Shown: positions 7,800 through 17,855, counted from the first letter of the stretch. The stretch: DNA of 64,000 nucleotides from Pseudomaricurvus sp033283175 (GCA_033283175.1 JAWMQM010000003.1:558001-622000), one strand, 5' to 3'. Notes: a model not told the origin generated them from the sequence alone. Numbers and translations: made by a program.

Positions 7800-9509
7800 A
7801 TGAATAAACCCGAGTTTGATGAGGTCGCCGACTTTGTGGTCGTTGGCAGTGGCGGCGGTTCCATGTGTGCTGCCCTGTACATGAAGAGTCAGGGCTACAA
7901 CACCGTGATACTGGAAAAGACCGATCTGGTGGGCGGCACTACCTCCCGCTCCGGCGGTGTGATGTGGATCCCCAACAACCGCTTTATGCAGGCCGCGGGC
8001 ATTGAGGACAGTGTCGAGCAGGCCATGGCGTATATGGAGGCCACTGCCGGCGCCACAGAAGATGCACCCGGTTCAACCCTGGAGCGCCGTCGGGCCTATG
8101 TGGAAACGGGCTCCGAGATGGTGGATTTTCTGGTGGGGCAGGGTATCAAGTTACGGCGCTCGCCCAGCTGGCCGGATTACTACGATGAGCGGCCCGGCGG
8201 TTCAGTGCCGGGGCGCACGGTGATTGCCGATCTGTTTAACGTCAATGAGTTGGGAGAATGGAAGCACAAGTTGCGTCCCAGTTTCCTCAGTGTGCCTGCC
8301 TATCACAGTGAAGGCTTCGAGCTCGCCACCATGCGCTCCTCCATCAACGGCAAGCTGACCATGCTGAAACTGGTGGCGCGTATGGCGATGGCCAAACTCA
8401 CCGGCAAGCAGTGGGTGCCGGCGGGCACGGCGCTGCAGGGAAGGATGCTGCAGGCGTGCCTGAAAGCGGGTGTGGATATCCGCACCGACAGCGGTGTGAG
8501 CGATTTTGTGATGGAGGGCAACAAGGTCACCGGTGTGGTGATTGAGCGCGATGGCCAGCCCTGGCGTATCGGGGCGGGATTGGGGGTGTTGGTGAACGCC
8601 GGTGGTTTTGCCCAGAACCAGGCTATGCGGGATCAGTATATTCCCGGCACTTCGGCGGAATGGACGGCGGCCGGCCCCGGCGATACCGGGGAGATGATCC
8701 GTGTGATGATGGGGATGGGCGCTGCGACCGGTCAGCTCAATGAGCGGGTTGGCAACCAGATGAGCATTCCCCCCGGGCGTGAGAACCGCGACGGCGACGG
8801 CGTGGCGCTGGGCTCTCTGAGCGGGCAGATGAACTTCTCCAAACCCCACTCCATCGTCATCGACCAGTCCGGCGTGCGCTACATGAATGAGTGCGGCTCC
8901 TACATGGCCTTTTGCCAGAACATGCTGCAGCGTCATCAAACTGTGCCGGCGGTACCCAGCTGGTGGATCGTGGATCAGCAATACATGGAGCGCTACATGT
9001 TTTCCGGCACCATGGCGGGCAGCGAGAAGCCACAGGAGTGGTACGACAGCGGTTATCTGAAGCGTGCCGATACTCTGGAAGAGCTGGCCGGTAAAATCGG
9101 CGTGCCAGCACCAGTGCTGCAGGAGACGGTGGCACGCTTTAACGAGGGTGCGAGGGTCGGCAGAGATCCTGAGTTTGGGCGCGGTGACCGGGCCTACGAT
9201 CAGTGGCTGGGAGACCGCTACCACCAGCCTTCCAACACCCTGGCACCCATTGAAAAGGGGCCGTTTTATGCGGCGCCAGTGGTGCCGGGCGATGTGGGCA
9301 CCTACGGCGGCGTGGTCACCGATGTGCATGGTCGCGTGCTGCTGGCGGACGGCACCCCCGTGGAGGGGCTCTACGCCACCGGAACCACCACCGCCTCGGT
9401 GATGGGGCGTATCTACCCGGGCGCCGGCTCCAGCATCGGTCCGTCCTTTGTGTTCGGTTATCTGGCCGCCAAACACGCGGCCGCTGGGGACCCTGCTACG
9501 GGTGGCTAA
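7800..9509 (+). CDS. FAD-binding dehydrogenase, 3-ketosteroid-delta1-dehydrogenase-like
   Basis: A 569-residue flavoprotein of the fumarate reductase/KstD superfamily. DFVVVGSGGGSM (11-22) is the FAD-binding turn, LEKTDLVGGTTSRSGG (about 38-53) the conserved follow-on of this family, and the C-terminus has YPGAGSSIGPSFVFGYLAA, which closes over the flavin in ketosteroid dehydrogenases. KstD enzymes remove trans-axial hydrogens from C1 and C2 of 3-ketosteroids; this one would do so on a cyclic ketone, but the precise substrate cannot be fixed. There is no signal peptide. It is the third gene after the acyl-CoA dehydrogenase pair and precedes a Rieske oxygenase, a combination common in steroid and bile-acid degraders. 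Confidence 0.88.
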   Translation: MNKPEFDEVADFVVVGSGGGSMCAALYMKSQGYNTVILEKTDLVGGTTSRSGGVMWIPNNRFMQAAGIEDSVEQAMAYMEATAGATEDAPGSTLERRRAYVETGSEMVDFLVGQGIKLRRSPSWPDYYDERPGGSVPGRTVIADLFNVNELGEWKHKLRPSFLSVPAYHSEGFELATMRSSINGKLTMLKLVARMAMAKLTGKQWVPAGTALQGRMLQACLKAGVDIRTDSGVSDFVMEGNKVTGVVIERDGQPWRIGAGLGVLVNAGGFAQNQAMRDQYIPGTSAEWTAAGPGDTGEMIRVMMGMGAATGQLNERVGNQMSIPPGRENRDGDGVALGSLSGQMNFSKPHSIVIDQSGVRYMNECGSYMAFCQNMLQRHQTVPAVPSWWIVDQQYMERYMFSGTMAGSEKPQEWYDSGYLKRADTLEELAGKIGVPAPVLQETVARFNEGARVGRDPEFGRGDRAYDQWLGDRYHQPSNTLAPIEKGPFYAAPVVPGDVGTYGGVVTDVHGRVLLADGTPVEGLYATGTTTASVMGRIYPGAGSSIGPSFVFGYLAAKHAAAGDPATGG

Positions 9510-9542
9510 AGTTTTGCAAATTTAGTGGTTTTCTGGTTTTAT

Positions 9543-9563
9543 TAACTGAATCATGGTCAGTTA
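9543..9563. promoter_or_regulatory. operator-like inverted repeat before the Rieske oxygenase gene
   Basis: Perfect 7-base arms TAACTGA (9543-9549) and TCAGTTA (9557-9563) are separated by 7 bases, 70 bases before the oxygenase start. The right half with its flank (ATGGTCAGTTATT) is nearly repeated as ATGGTTAGTTATT at 26169-26181. A TetR-type regulator is the likely ligand. Confidence 0.5.
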
Positions 9564-9633
9564 TTGGGGTTGTCAGCAGCGATCGGGCTGCGACGGCCGC
9601 CACTCGCAGCAAACAGAATAAGAGCGAAACCCT

Positions 9634-11031
9634 ATGAATGAAGAGAGCAGCAAGCGCCTGAAGCAGGTTCCGTTCCGCATTACTAATCCGGAGCTGATTC
9701 CCACCCAGCGCTACTACGATGAAGACTTTTTCAAGCTGGAGCAGGAGAAAGTCTGGTCGAAGACCTGGCAAATGGCGTGTCGTCAGGAGGAGATTCCCGA
9801 GGTAGGGGACTATGTGGTGTACGAGATCCTCGATCGCTCGGTGATAGTGGTGAATACCGCCAGTGGTATCAAGGCGTTTCTCAATGCCTGTCGTCACCGC
9901 GGTGTGCGGCTGGTACACGGCCCGGGCGCGGTGGGCGAGGCGGGTTTTGTGTGTCCGTTTCACGGCTGGCGCTTTAATGCGGAAGGAGACTGTACCTTTG
10001 TCTTTGGTCGTCACATCTTCTCCGAGGAACTGCTGGATCAGGATGCCATTAATCTGGCGCCTGTGAGGGCCGAGCAGTGGGCTGGCTGTGTCTTTATCAA
10101 TTTCGACGCTGAGGCGCCGGACCTGCGCACCTCGCTGGGCCCGGTGGCGCAACGCATGGACGACCGCAATGCCGACAAGCTGAAGATGGAGTGGTGGTGC
10201 GGCACCATACTGCCTACTAACTGGAAGCTGGCGATGGAGGCCTTCATGGAAGGCTACCATGTGATGCAGACCCATCCCCAGCTCATCGAGACCATGTACA
10301 AGGGCAGTCGCACCTACGGTCCCGATGGGGATGGCGTCACCAAAAACGACTCGGCCACCCCGCGGGAGGTGATTGACCTGGCAGTCAATTTCTACGCCAA
10401 ACTCAGCGAAGGCATGGACGGCATGGTGCATCAAACGGAAGTGGATGTGCTGGAAAAACTGCGGCAGATGGATGTGCCGGAAGATTCCGATCTGGCGTTC
10501 CAGATCTTCCATGGCACCGCCTACGCTGCCATTGCGGAAGATGCCAAGGCGCGGGGTGTCCCCATTTTTGACATGCTCAAGAGCGTGCAGGCGGGGGACT
10601 TCAACGCGGTGGAGTTTATGTTCCCGCATTTCTTCCTGCTGCCCACCTTCGGCGCCATGTCCTCTTACCGCATCAGGCCCCTAACGCCGGAGACTTGTCT
10701 GTTCGAGATCTGGTCCCTGGTGTTGCCGGCGGAGGGTGAGGAGCGGGATCCCCCCTCGGAACCTACCATGCTGCCCTACGACTCACCGGAATTCCCAGAA
10801 ATCCCCCGCCAGGATTATTCGAACCTGCCATTACAGCAGAAGGGTCTGCACAATCTCGACTACATGCGCCTCGGTAAAGGGGGGGATGGTTTGCCGGGTG
10901 AGGGGATGATCAGTAACTATCAGCGATTACTGGACGGTTATCTGGCGGATCTCGATAGTGAGACTCTCGCCAAAGGGTCGCAAGTTGTTAACAGTGGCTT
11001 TGATGAGACGATTCTGGATATCGGGTTCTGA
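9634..11031 (+). CDS. Rieske non-heme iron oxygenase, alpha subunit
   Basis: A 465-residue ring-hydroxylating oxygenase. The N-terminal Rieske domain binds [2Fe-2S] through C86-x-H88 (CRHRG) and C107-x2-H110 (CPFHGW). The C-terminal catalytic domain has NWKLAMEAFMEGYHVMQTH, in which H209 and H214 (H-x4-H) are mononuclear-iron ligands and a later Asp would be the third. It would hydroxylate an aromatic or alicyclic substrate with O2. No beta subunit and no dedicated reductase follow; it could draw electrons from the ferredoxin at 803 or from genes elsewhere. It starts 124 bases after the KstD-like gene with its own operator-like repeat. No substrate can be named from the sequence. Confidence 0.93.
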   Translation: MNEESSKRLKQVPFRITNPELIPTQRYYDEDFFKLEQEKVWSKTWQMACRQEEIPEVGDYVVYEILDRSVIVVNTASGIKAFLNACRHRGVRLVHGPGAVGEAGFVCPFHGWRFNAEGDCTFVFGRHIFSEELLDQDAINLAPVRAEQWAGCVFINFDAEAPDLRTSLGPVAQRMDDRNADKLKMEWWCGTILPTNWKLAMEAFMEGYHVMQTHPQLIETMYKGSRTYGPDGDGVTKNDSATPREVIDLAVNFYAKLSEGMDGMVHQTEVDVLEKLRQMDVPEDSDLAFQIFHGTAYAAIAEDAKARGVPIFDMLKSVQAGDFNAVEFMFPHFFLLPTFGAMSSYRIRPLTPETCLFEIWSLVLPAEGEERDPPSEPTMLPYDSPEFPEIPRQDYSNLPLQQKGLHNLDYMRLGKGGDGLPGEGMISNYQRLLDGYLADLDSETLAKGSQVVNSGFDETILDIGF

Positions 11032-11452
11032 TCAGGGCGGCAATGCTGAAAATATCCTTCTCATAAGTTGCAACAGGTCTTCGGTTTGTTGCAACGATCT
11101 TCTTGTTGTCAGCCCCCTGCGCTCCTGCTGCCAGACATGGCTTTTGGTTCCTCAGACCTGCCTTTTCCTTCCCTGAACTTTCGTATTTATCATCCTGTAA
11201 AGATGACGATTAGTTATATTCCTCCGTGGCTCCTGCGGTTTGACGTGGGTGCCTGTGCGCCTGCATCTGCGTTATTTTGGGACTTTTAAGGAATTATCTA
11301 TTATTTTTCGATCATGTGTTGATTTTGATATTCTTTTATTATTGAATAGTCGTCAGTTTTTGCTGAATCCTATGCTGGGCGCAGGTTGAATGCAGGCGCG
11401 GTGTAGAGCTCTAACAAAATAACAATAAGTTCCGACAAGTGGAGATAGTCAT
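11032..11452. promoter_or_regulatory. 421-base AT-rich leader before TonB receptor
   Basis: No credible gene lies here. The last 170 bases are markedly AT-rich, as expected for a promoter, and a GGAG Shine-Dalgarno site precedes the ATG at 11453. A TTAGTTATAT decamer at 11211-11220 also occurs near 15564 upstream of the amidohydrolase gene. I could not pick a single convincing -35/-10 pair. Confidence 0.35.
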
Positions 11453-13810
11453 ATGAGCATGACGAACAAAGAGACAAACGGTCTCTCCCGGCATCTGCTG
11501 AGTGTTGCAATCCTGTCCAGCCTGGGGGCCATGGCGGAGTCAACTCTGGCTGCGACGCAAACACTGGAAGAGGTCATCGTTACTGCACAAAAACGCGAGC
11601 AAAGTTTGCAGGAGGTTCCGGTAGCGGTAACCGCCCTTACCCAGGATGCCCTGGAAGTTAACAAAGTGCTCACGGTGAACGACTTGAGCGGCCTGGCGCC
11701 GGGCCTGACGGTTCGTCCTGCTGCTGGCGGTACCAATATCCCTTCATTCAATATGCGTGGTATTACCAGTTATGGGGTGGTGCCTGGCTCTGACAAGCAA
11801 ATCTCCACTTACCTGGACGGCGTGTACATCGGTTCACCCCGCGGTGCCATTTTCAATCTGCCGGACATTCAGCAGCTGGAAGTCCTTCGCGGCCCACAGG
11901 GCACGCTGTTTGGGCGTAACGCCACAGGAGGTGCAGTAAACGTACGTACCCGTGATCCTGATGGTGAATTTGGCATTACCCAGGTACTGGGCTTCGGCAA
12001 CCTGGATGCTTTCTCCAGCCGGACCACCATTGATTTCCCTGCCATGGGGCCGTTGAGCGCCTATGTCAGCTATGCGATGGAAGAGCGGGATGGTGCTGTC
12101 GATAACACCGCTGCCGGTACTGCGTGGGATAGAAGTGCCTTTGGCGTGGGTGTTAACCGGTCACCGGAGACTCTTGGCGAGGTTGATAACGACAGTCTGT
12201 TCCTGGCGGCTCGTCTGGATCTGGATGCAGTAACCCTGACCTATAAATACGATCGCAGTACAGACGAAGGAACTCCACGGGCATCGGCGTTTACTTCCGA
12301 CCCTTCCAATCTGTTCGCTGGTCTTGCATTCGCAGGTATTACCATAACTAGCCCCGTGCCGGAGTTTGGTACATCGCGGCCGGATAAGGTGGAGAATGCC
12401 TGGTCGACCAACCGCGATCAAACTGTTGAAGGGCATAGCCTGGTAGCGGAATGGGAAATTAACGACACCTGGACCTTGAAAAATACCTTGGCCTATCGGG
12501 AGTCAGAGGTGAATCAGGCGGCGGATATTGGTGGCGGCAGTTTTGAGGCTCTGGTCGCGACACCATTTGGTACATTCCCCGGACGCTTTTGTCTCGCTTG
12601 CTCCTTCTCTCTTGGAACCGCTGAGCAGACCAGTAACGAAGTTCAGTTGAACTTTGATGGGGAGAATATGACGGGTACATTTGGTGCCTTGTATTATGAC
12701 TCCGAAGACTGGACCGGTGGTAATACCTTCTCCGGAGCCCAGGGTATCTTTATTGGCCAATCGCCATTTGTTATCAATAATACCAATAGGGTGGACCTTC
12801 GGAACGACTCACAGTCTCAGGCTCTCTACGGCCATATTGAGTATGAGTTGACCGACGAGCTCTCTGTCCAGGCGGGTGTCCGTCAGACCTGGGACGAGAA
12901 GACCGGTGACTACACCTACTATAGCGGTGCTGGTATCTACAGACAGGGTAAGATTGATTATAAAGATGATCAGGCCAGCTACCTGTTGGGTGCCACTTAT
13001 CGCATGACAGACAACATGATGGTATATGGTAAGTGGTCTACCGCGTATGTGTCTGGCGGTGTTTCCAGCGGCTATGAGTTTAAGCCGGAAGATGTTGAAT
13101 CCTTCGAAATTGGTATGAAAGCCGATTTTATGGACGGCCGCTTGAGAACCAACGTGGCTCTGTTTGATGTGACCTACGATGACCTGCAGTCCTCTCAGAA
13201 CGGCGCTACAGTCGCTGCTGAACTGCTGGCTCTGGATCCTGTCAAGTGGGCAGACGTACAAAACGCGGGCACCTTTATTGTCCAGGCGGGTACACTGGAA
13301 GCCCAGGGTGTGGAGTTGGAAGTTACTGCCTTGCCGCTCGATGGCCTGACCGTGAGTGCCTCCCTGAGCTATGTGGATTCAGAGTACACCGAGCTGTCTC
13401 CTGAGCTGATGGCTATTGACGATGTTGATTCCGCCAGTGATTACGACCCGACATTGACGGCTCCCTGGAGTGGTACCCTGGGTATGAACTACGCGTCAGA
13501 TCCTCTGTTTGGAACTGCCTATCTGTCTGCTGGCTTTAATGCTGTCTGGACAGACAAGATTCGCTTCCAGCAGGAATCTACTCCTACTCAGGAAGCCAAG
13601 TTCAAGCCTGAGACCTGGGTCGTTAATGCGCGCATTGCCCTGAAGGAAATCTCTCTGACAGATTCCCTGACTGGTGAAGTTGCCCTATGGGGTCGCAACC
13701 TGCTAGACGAGGACACCATCGAGTTTCCGCTGGGGCTGGGTCCGGTCGCCGCGAGCACTTATATGGATCCGCGAACCTACGGTATCGAGTTCCGCGTCGA
13801 CTTTAACTGA
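11453..13810 (+). CDS. TonB-dependent outer-membrane receptor
   Basis: A 785-residue outer-membrane transporter. A signal peptide (about 1-34, ending near LAA) is followed by the TonB box LEEVIVTA and the QKREQSLQEVPVAV start of the plug domain; the plug holds the FNMRGI and LRGPQGTLFGRNATGGAVNV motifs. The rest is a beta-barrel ending in GIEFRVDFN, so the usual terminal aromatic is one residue from the end. It uses TonB/ExbBD energy to import a substrate too large or scarce for porins. It lies directly downstream of the Rieske oxygenase and upstream of the amidohydrolase/MFS genes, so it probably brings in the hydrophobic or ring-bearing substrate of this region; that is inference. A strong terminator follows the stop. 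Confidence 0.95.
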   Translation: MSMTNKETNGLSRHLLSVAILSSLGAMAESTLAATQTLEEVIVTAQKREQSLQEVPVAVTALTQDALEVNKVLTVNDLSGLAPGLTVRPAAGGTNIPSFNMRGITSYGVVPGSDKQISTYLDGVYIGSPRGAIFNLPDIQQLEVLRGPQGTLFGRNATGGAVNVRTRDPDGEFGITQVLGFGNLDAFSSRTTIDFPAMGPLSAYVSYAMEERDGAVDNTAAGTAWDRSAFGVGVNRSPETLGEVDNDSLFLAARLDLDAVTLTYKYDRSTDEGTPRASAFTSDPSNLFAGLAFAGITITSPVPEFGTSRPDKVENAWSTNRDQTVEGHSLVAEWEINDTWTLKNTLAYRESEVNQAADIGGGSFEALVATPFGTFPGRFCLACSFSLGTAEQTSNEVQLNFDGENMTGTFGALYYDSEDWTGGNTFSGAQGIFIGQSPFVINNTNRVDLRNDSQSQALYGHIEYELTDELSVQAGVRQTWDEKTGDYTYYSGAGIYRQGKIDYKDDQASYLLGATYRMTDNMMVYGKWSTAYVSGGVSSGYEFKPEDVESFEIGMKADFMDGRLRTNVALFDVTYDDLQSSQNGATVAAELLALDPVKWADVQNAGTFIVQAGTLEAQGVELEVTALPLDGLTVSASLSYVDSEYTELSPELMAIDDVDSASDYDPTLTAPWSGTLGMNYASDPLFGTAYLSAGFNAVWTDKIRFQQESTPTQEAKFKPETWVVNARIALKEISLTDSLTGEVALWGRNLLDEDTIEFPLGLGPVAASTYMDPRTYGIEFRVDFN

Positions 13811-13827
13811 TCGAGACCGTGATGCAG

Positions 13828-13858
13828 AAAAACACCCGCTTCCAGCGGGTGTTTTTTT
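13828..13858 (+). terminator. intrinsic terminator of the TonB receptor gene
   Basis: A perfect 10-bp stem AACACCCGCT/AGCGGGTGTT (13831-13840 with 13844-13853), extended by A-T pairs, with a 3-base loop and a T-run 13852-13858, 17 bases after the stop. Confidence 0.92.
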
Positions 13859-14148
13859 ATGTGCCCGAATAAGATTATTACGCAAGAGCAATCCTCTGTT
13901 CAGCTTGCTGGCTATTCGAGATGGCAAGGAGGCTTCCTGTGTTGGGGACGCTGATAACTTGACGGCGGGTGTTCCGGCTGCGTTGGTCAGTTTTCTGTCA
14001 GTGCTTATGTCTGGCGTACAGCGTGTCCGGGGTCAGCTTTAAAAGGTGACCAGCAACCGGACAATGTCGGAGGTGCGTTGCAGCAATCGGAAACGGTGTT
14101 TCCTGAAGGGAGGGTAGGGGCCCCGGCAGGAGAGCCCCCGGTCGAGCA

Positions 14149-15441
14149 TCAGCTGCGTGGCATCATGGAGGCAAACATCTTCTGCACGTCGCCTGATGTA
14201 ACCACTTTGTTGCCATCGCCAGGCTTCAGGCCCGGGGTGGCTTTGACCGTGATATCCACATCTCTGGCCTGAGCACGCAGTGCACCTACGGTGCAGTTCT
14301 CGCGACCCAGCATGGAGATAGGATCGAAGCTGTACAGGCGCATCACGTTCTCATGGGTGACTTTGTTGATAACCGATTCCGGCAGCGCTTTCACCGACTC
14401 CCACAGGCGCTCCGGCACTTCCGGCCACAGGCAGTCGGAGTGCGGGTAGTCGCACTCATAGGCGATGATATCTTCACCTACATCCTGATAGTTTTTGAGG
14501 CCAAAATTGTCCTCGATAAAGCAGCAGAGGAAGTGCTCACGGAAGACCTGAGTGGGGGATTTCCCACCCCAGTTCACGTTGGTCCAGATGTGCTGCTGGT
14601 TGGTAAATTCAGCACGCTCCAGGAAGTAGGGGATCCAGCCGATACTGCCTTCAGACAGGGCAATCTTCATGTCCGGGTAACGCTGCAATGCCTCCAGGTG
14701 CAGCCAGTCTGCCGCGGAGTTGGCAATGGCGATGGGCATGGCGGTAATCCAGGCATTCATCGGCGACAGGTCGGACGGATGCTGGGGCTCGGAGCCAGTG
14801 CCAATGTGGCAGTTGATTACCACCTTGTTGTCGTTACAGGCCTGCCACAGCGGCTCCCAGGCGGGGGAGTGGATAGACGCAAAGCCCTTGCGGAAAGGGT
14901 TGTCGGGGAAGGTAATGGCGTGACAGCCCTTGGCGGCAACCCGCTTAACCTCATCTGCAGCCAGCTGGCCGTCCCACAGCGGCAGTACCGCGATGGGGAT
15001 TATGCGTCCGGGGTGAGCCGCGGCCCATTCGTCGATTTGCCAGTTGTTGTAAGCCTGAATAATACTGAGAGCAATGCTCTTGTCTTTGTGGTGGCTGAAG
15101 ATGGAACCATCCATGCCGCAGACAGTGGGGAAGCAGATACTGCTGAGTATGCCATTGACGTTCATATCGTCGATACGTTTATCAATGTCATAGTTGGCCG
15201 GACGGATCTGCGTGTAGCTCTGGGGCTCCATGCCGTACTCTTCTTTCGGACGGCCCACCACGGAATTGAGCCCGACATTGGGCAGGACGATATCCCCGAA
15301 CACCCAGAAATCCTTTCCATCCACTGTCTTGAGCACCGGGGCTTCCTGTTGCAGTGACGCGGGCAGGTGGGAATCCAGGAAATGTGGCGGCTCACTGACG
15401 TGGTCGTCTACGCTGATGATGATCAAATCATCCATTTTCAT
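14149..15441 (-). CDS. TIM-barrel metal-dependent hydrolase (amidohydrolase-2/ACMSD-like)
   Basis: A 430-residue protein of the amidohydrolase-2 family, which includes ACMSD-type decarboxylases and related hydrolases acting on ring acids. It opens MKMDDLIIISVDDHVSEPP, where the metal-binding D-x-H of strand 1 is DDH; other candidate ligands are the His of VINCHIG and the Asp of YECDYPHSDCLWP near the C-terminus. The catalysed reaction would be decarboxylation or hydrolysis of a cyclic acid. I take the ATG at 15441 because GAGG lies 8 bases before it; an ATG at 15465 would add eight residues without a ribosome site. The 290 bases downstream hold no gene, and the neighbours (NIPSNAP, MFS, TetR) are on the same strand. 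Confidence 0.85.
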   Translation of the reverse strand: MKMDDLIIISVDDHVSEPPHFLDSHLPASLQQEAPVLKTVDGKDFWVFGDIVLPNVGLNSVVGRPKEEYGMEPQSYTQIRPANYDIDKRIDDMNVNGILSSICFPTVCGMDGSIFSHHKDKSIALSIIQAYNNWQIDEWAAAHPGRIIPIAVLPLWDGQLAADEVKRVAAKGCHAITFPDNPFRKGFASIHSPAWEPLWQACNDNKVVINCHIGTGSEPQHPSDLSPMNAWITAMPIAIANSAADWLHLEALQRYPDMKIALSEGSIGWIPYFLERAEFTNQQHIWTNVNWGGKSPTQVFREHFLCCFIEDNFGLKNYQDVGEDIIAYECDYPHSDCLWPEVPERLWESVKALPESVINKVTHENVMRLYSFDPISMLGRENCTVGALRAQARDVDITVKATPGLKPGDGNKVVTSGDVQKMFASMMPRS

Positions 15442-15665
15442 AATGGCTACCTCAAATCGGTACATTTATTATTTTTCATAACGGACTTGGTTGGTTCAGG
15501 TTGGAATCGCATCTGCAGGATGCCAACAAGCAACTGTCATTATAAATCAATAGCTGAATAAGTGTTAGTTATATGGGGTTGTAGTTGAGGAGGCGTCAGT
15601 GTGTGTACAAGTATTGACGGACTTGTATGGTGGAATGCATTAGTTCTATTTCTATGATGGTGCTA

Positions 15666-16379
15666 TCAGCTCGTCGCCTGTAGGGGGTGTTGTGGCAACG
15701 CTGACAGGAACGAATCGTCCCAGCTGTCACGCAGTGCGGGAGCCAGTTTCATCCAGCTCTTGATGTCATCCGGAATATCGCCTTTCCAGCTGGGGTACCA
15801 TTTGCCGATGTCGTCCCAGCCGCCTTCGATGGCCCAGTAGTGGATCACCTCCTGGTTGCGGAAGATGGGCACAAACGAGCCCAGCCATTTTTTGCCGGTG
15901 CGTTCCGACCAGGGCACGTAGGCGTACTCCAGCTGCTCGATGTAGTCCTCCTGCCGGCCCGGTTTGGTGGTCATGATCTCCTGGATCACCACCCGCGCAT
16001 CATAGCCGGTAGAAATCAACTCGCTGGCGGGCTTGATGCCACTGTTGGCGTAACAGATGCGACCTTCACCGCTGGCCTGCAGTTGTGCCAGCACCTTGTT
16101 CCATTCGTGAAAGCCGCTGGCTTTGGTGTCGTGGGCCGTGCGCATTGCGCTCAGCTGGCCAAAATGGTCGTAGCCATCAATCTCCCAGATGGTGGTGATC
16201 TCCGGCCAGTTGGAGTTGAAGGGCGCCCCTTGCCAGTGGCCAAACAGGCGCGCGCCGGCCTCGGTCATCAGGGGCTGGTAGTAGGTGGCGAAGGCGCTGT
16301 TGAAGGTGTCCATATCACCGATGCCCAGGTTGATGGTTTCGTGCAGATACAGCGACCGATGTTCAAATTGTTTGCGCAT
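15666..16379 (-). CDS. NIPSNAP-like dimeric alpha/beta-barrel protein
   Basis: A 237-residue protein that seems to contain two ferredoxin-like alpha/beta-barrel repeats (about 1-115 and 120-237); the second half begins DARVVIQEIMTTKPG and both halves contain the pattern of a scored strand, a helix with aromatic residues and an E-I-x-G-Y/W motif (IWEIDGYDHF, WAIEGGWDDI). This is the style of the NIPSNAP/EthD group, small proteins often found in degradation clusters whose role is mostly unknown. It has no signal peptide. It sits 36 bases after the MFS transporter stop on the same strand and is likely cotranscribed with it. Function not assigned. Confidence 0.6.
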   Translation of the reverse strand: MRKQFEHRSLYLHETINLGIGDMDTFNSAFATYYQPLMTEAGARLFGHWQGAPFNSNWPEITTIWEIDGYDHFGQLSAMRTAHDTKASGFHEWNKVLAQLQASGEGRICYANSGIKPASELISTGYDARVVIQEIMTTKPGRQEDYIEQLEYAYVPWSERTGKKWLGSFVPIFRNQEVIHYWAIEGGWDDIGKWYPSWKGDIPDDIKSWMKLAPALRDSWDDSFLSALPQHPLQATS

Positions 16380-16415
16380 GGGGCCTCCCAGGGCTTTGTG
16401 TATGAAACGAAGTGA

Positions 16416-17750
16416 TCAGTGATGGTCGGGCATATCCCGGCGCACGCTGCGGGACGCGATCAGTAGTGCCAGCGTGGCGGGCAGGGCAATGGCGGAAACC
16501 GCAGCCAGTGAATAGCGGATGGCTTCGCTGCCGTAGGTCGGTGTCAACTGTTCGCTGAACCAGCCGGCCATCAGCGGCCCCACACCCATGCCCACCAGAT
16601 TGGCCGCCATGCTCCACACCGCATGGGTCATGGCGCGCATGGAGGCGTCAAACAGGGTCTGGGCAGCGGCGATGATGGCGGGCCCGAGCATGGCACCAAT
16701 GATTGAGCTGGTGATGGACAGCACAAAGCCGGTGGGGATTGCCCCGAACAGGGTGTGTTCCTGTGGCCAGAGATAGAATCCAAGGGCAAAGGGAAAGCTG
16801 AGCAGCAGGGCGCCAGCGGGGAACCACAGGTACCAGCGTTTGTCCCGGCGTACCAGTCGGTCCAGCAGCAGTCCGCCACAGAAGCCGCCCAGCATGGAGG
16901 GCACCGGTGAAATCAGGAAGTAGATAAAGCCGGCCGAGCTCTGGTTTAATTCATACACCCGCATCAGAAATACAGGCTCCCAGGCGCCCCTGCCGATACT
17001 GGTGACCATGGAGAGGCTTGCCCCCAGGATTAGCCAACAGAAGGTGCGGTTGCTGAACAGTGTTTTCAGCACTTGCAGGGTGGTGCGGTCGGTGGCAATC
17101 GGAGCATGGGAAATGAGCTCTGCGGGCTGGTCCGCGGCACCGCGGGCTGGCTCTTTCACTGTTAGCCAGACCACGATTGATAACAATAGGCCAGGTACCC
17201 CGGCGACAATAAGGGCATTGCGCCAGCCGTAGCTCTCACCGACAAAGCCACCCAGGATCATACCGGCCCCAATGCCGGCCACGCCGCCAACGGAGAGCAT
17301 GGACATGGCCAGCCCGCGGCGGTTGGCACTGAAGAAGTCCGACAGCAACGACGCCAATGCCGGAGAGCTGGCCGCTTCGGTGATGCCAACCCCCATACGG
17401 GTCACCAGCAGCACCGGAAAGCTCTTGGCAAAGCCCGCAGCCATGGTGAACAGGCTCCACAGGGCCATGGAAACCGAGATCATCATCGTGCGCGCGCTGC
17501 GGTCCGCCAGTCGTGCCAGTGGCAGCTGACAGAGGATATGTACCACCACAAATGCTGGCCCCACCAGCCAGCCCAGTTGGGTATCGGTCAGGGACAGGTC
17601 GTGTTTGATCTGTTCCATCAGGATGGAGACCACATAGCGGTCCATCAGACTGATCATGACAACCAGGAAGGCGATCAGCATGACATAGCGAAGGTACCAG
17701 GAAGAGTGGGTGGCGGTGTGGCTCGCCGCAATGGCGTCGGGGTTGCGCAT
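16416..17750 (-). CDS. MFS transporter, spinster-like
   Basis: A 444-residue inner-membrane carrier with the hydrophobic pattern of twelve transmembrane helices. The loop between helices 2 and 3 reads GWLVGPAF...LARLADRSARTMM, containing the MFS motif A variant (R-L-A-D-R-x-x-R); DRYVVSILMEQIKHDLSLTDTQ in helix 1-2 is typical of the spinster-like/ExuT-like group that moves organic acids or lipids. It probably imports an acidic degradation substrate or exports an intermediate. It is followed by the NIPSNAP-like gene 36 bases on. A TetR gene lies immediately upstream on the same strand and an operator-like site (17856-17873) lies in the 182-base gap between them. Confidence 0.9.
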   Translation of the reverse strand: MRNPDAIAASHTATHSSWYLRYVMLIAFLVVMISLMDRYVVSILMEQIKHDLSLTDTQLGWLVGPAFVVVHILCQLPLARLADRSARTMMISVSMALWSLFTMAAGFAKSFPVLLVTRMGVGITEAASSPALASLLSDFFSANRRGLAMSMLSVGGVAGIGAGMILGGFVGESYGWRNALIVAGVPGLLLSIVVWLTVKEPARGAADQPAELISHAPIATDRTTLQVLKTLFSNRTFCWLILGASLSMVTSIGRGAWEPVFLMRVYELNQSSAGFIYFLISPVPSMLGGFCGGLLLDRLVRRDKRWYLWFPAGALLLSFPFALGFYLWPQEHTLFGAIPTGFVLSITSSIIGAMLGPAIIAAAQTLFDASMRAMTHAVWSMAANLVGMGVGPLMAGWFSEQLTPTYGSEAIRYSLAAVSAIALPATLALLIASRSVRRDMPDHH

Positions 17751-17855
17751 AGGGACATATCCGGATTCGGCCGCTGCAGCCTGTTGTTTTACTTGTTGAA
17801 TGCAGGCGGTATCTCCGGCACGGACAGGGAGTGTGCCGGGAGACGATCATTATTA

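Noticed and set aside
8202..9476. 424-codon open frame on the minus strand
   Set aside because: Lies entirely opposite the KstD-like flavoprotein gene; rich in His/Arg/Gly with no family pattern, a mirror of GC-rich codon use.
14353..15357. 334-codon open frame on the plus strand
   Set aside because: Antisense to the TIM-barrel hydrolase; no recognisable domain.
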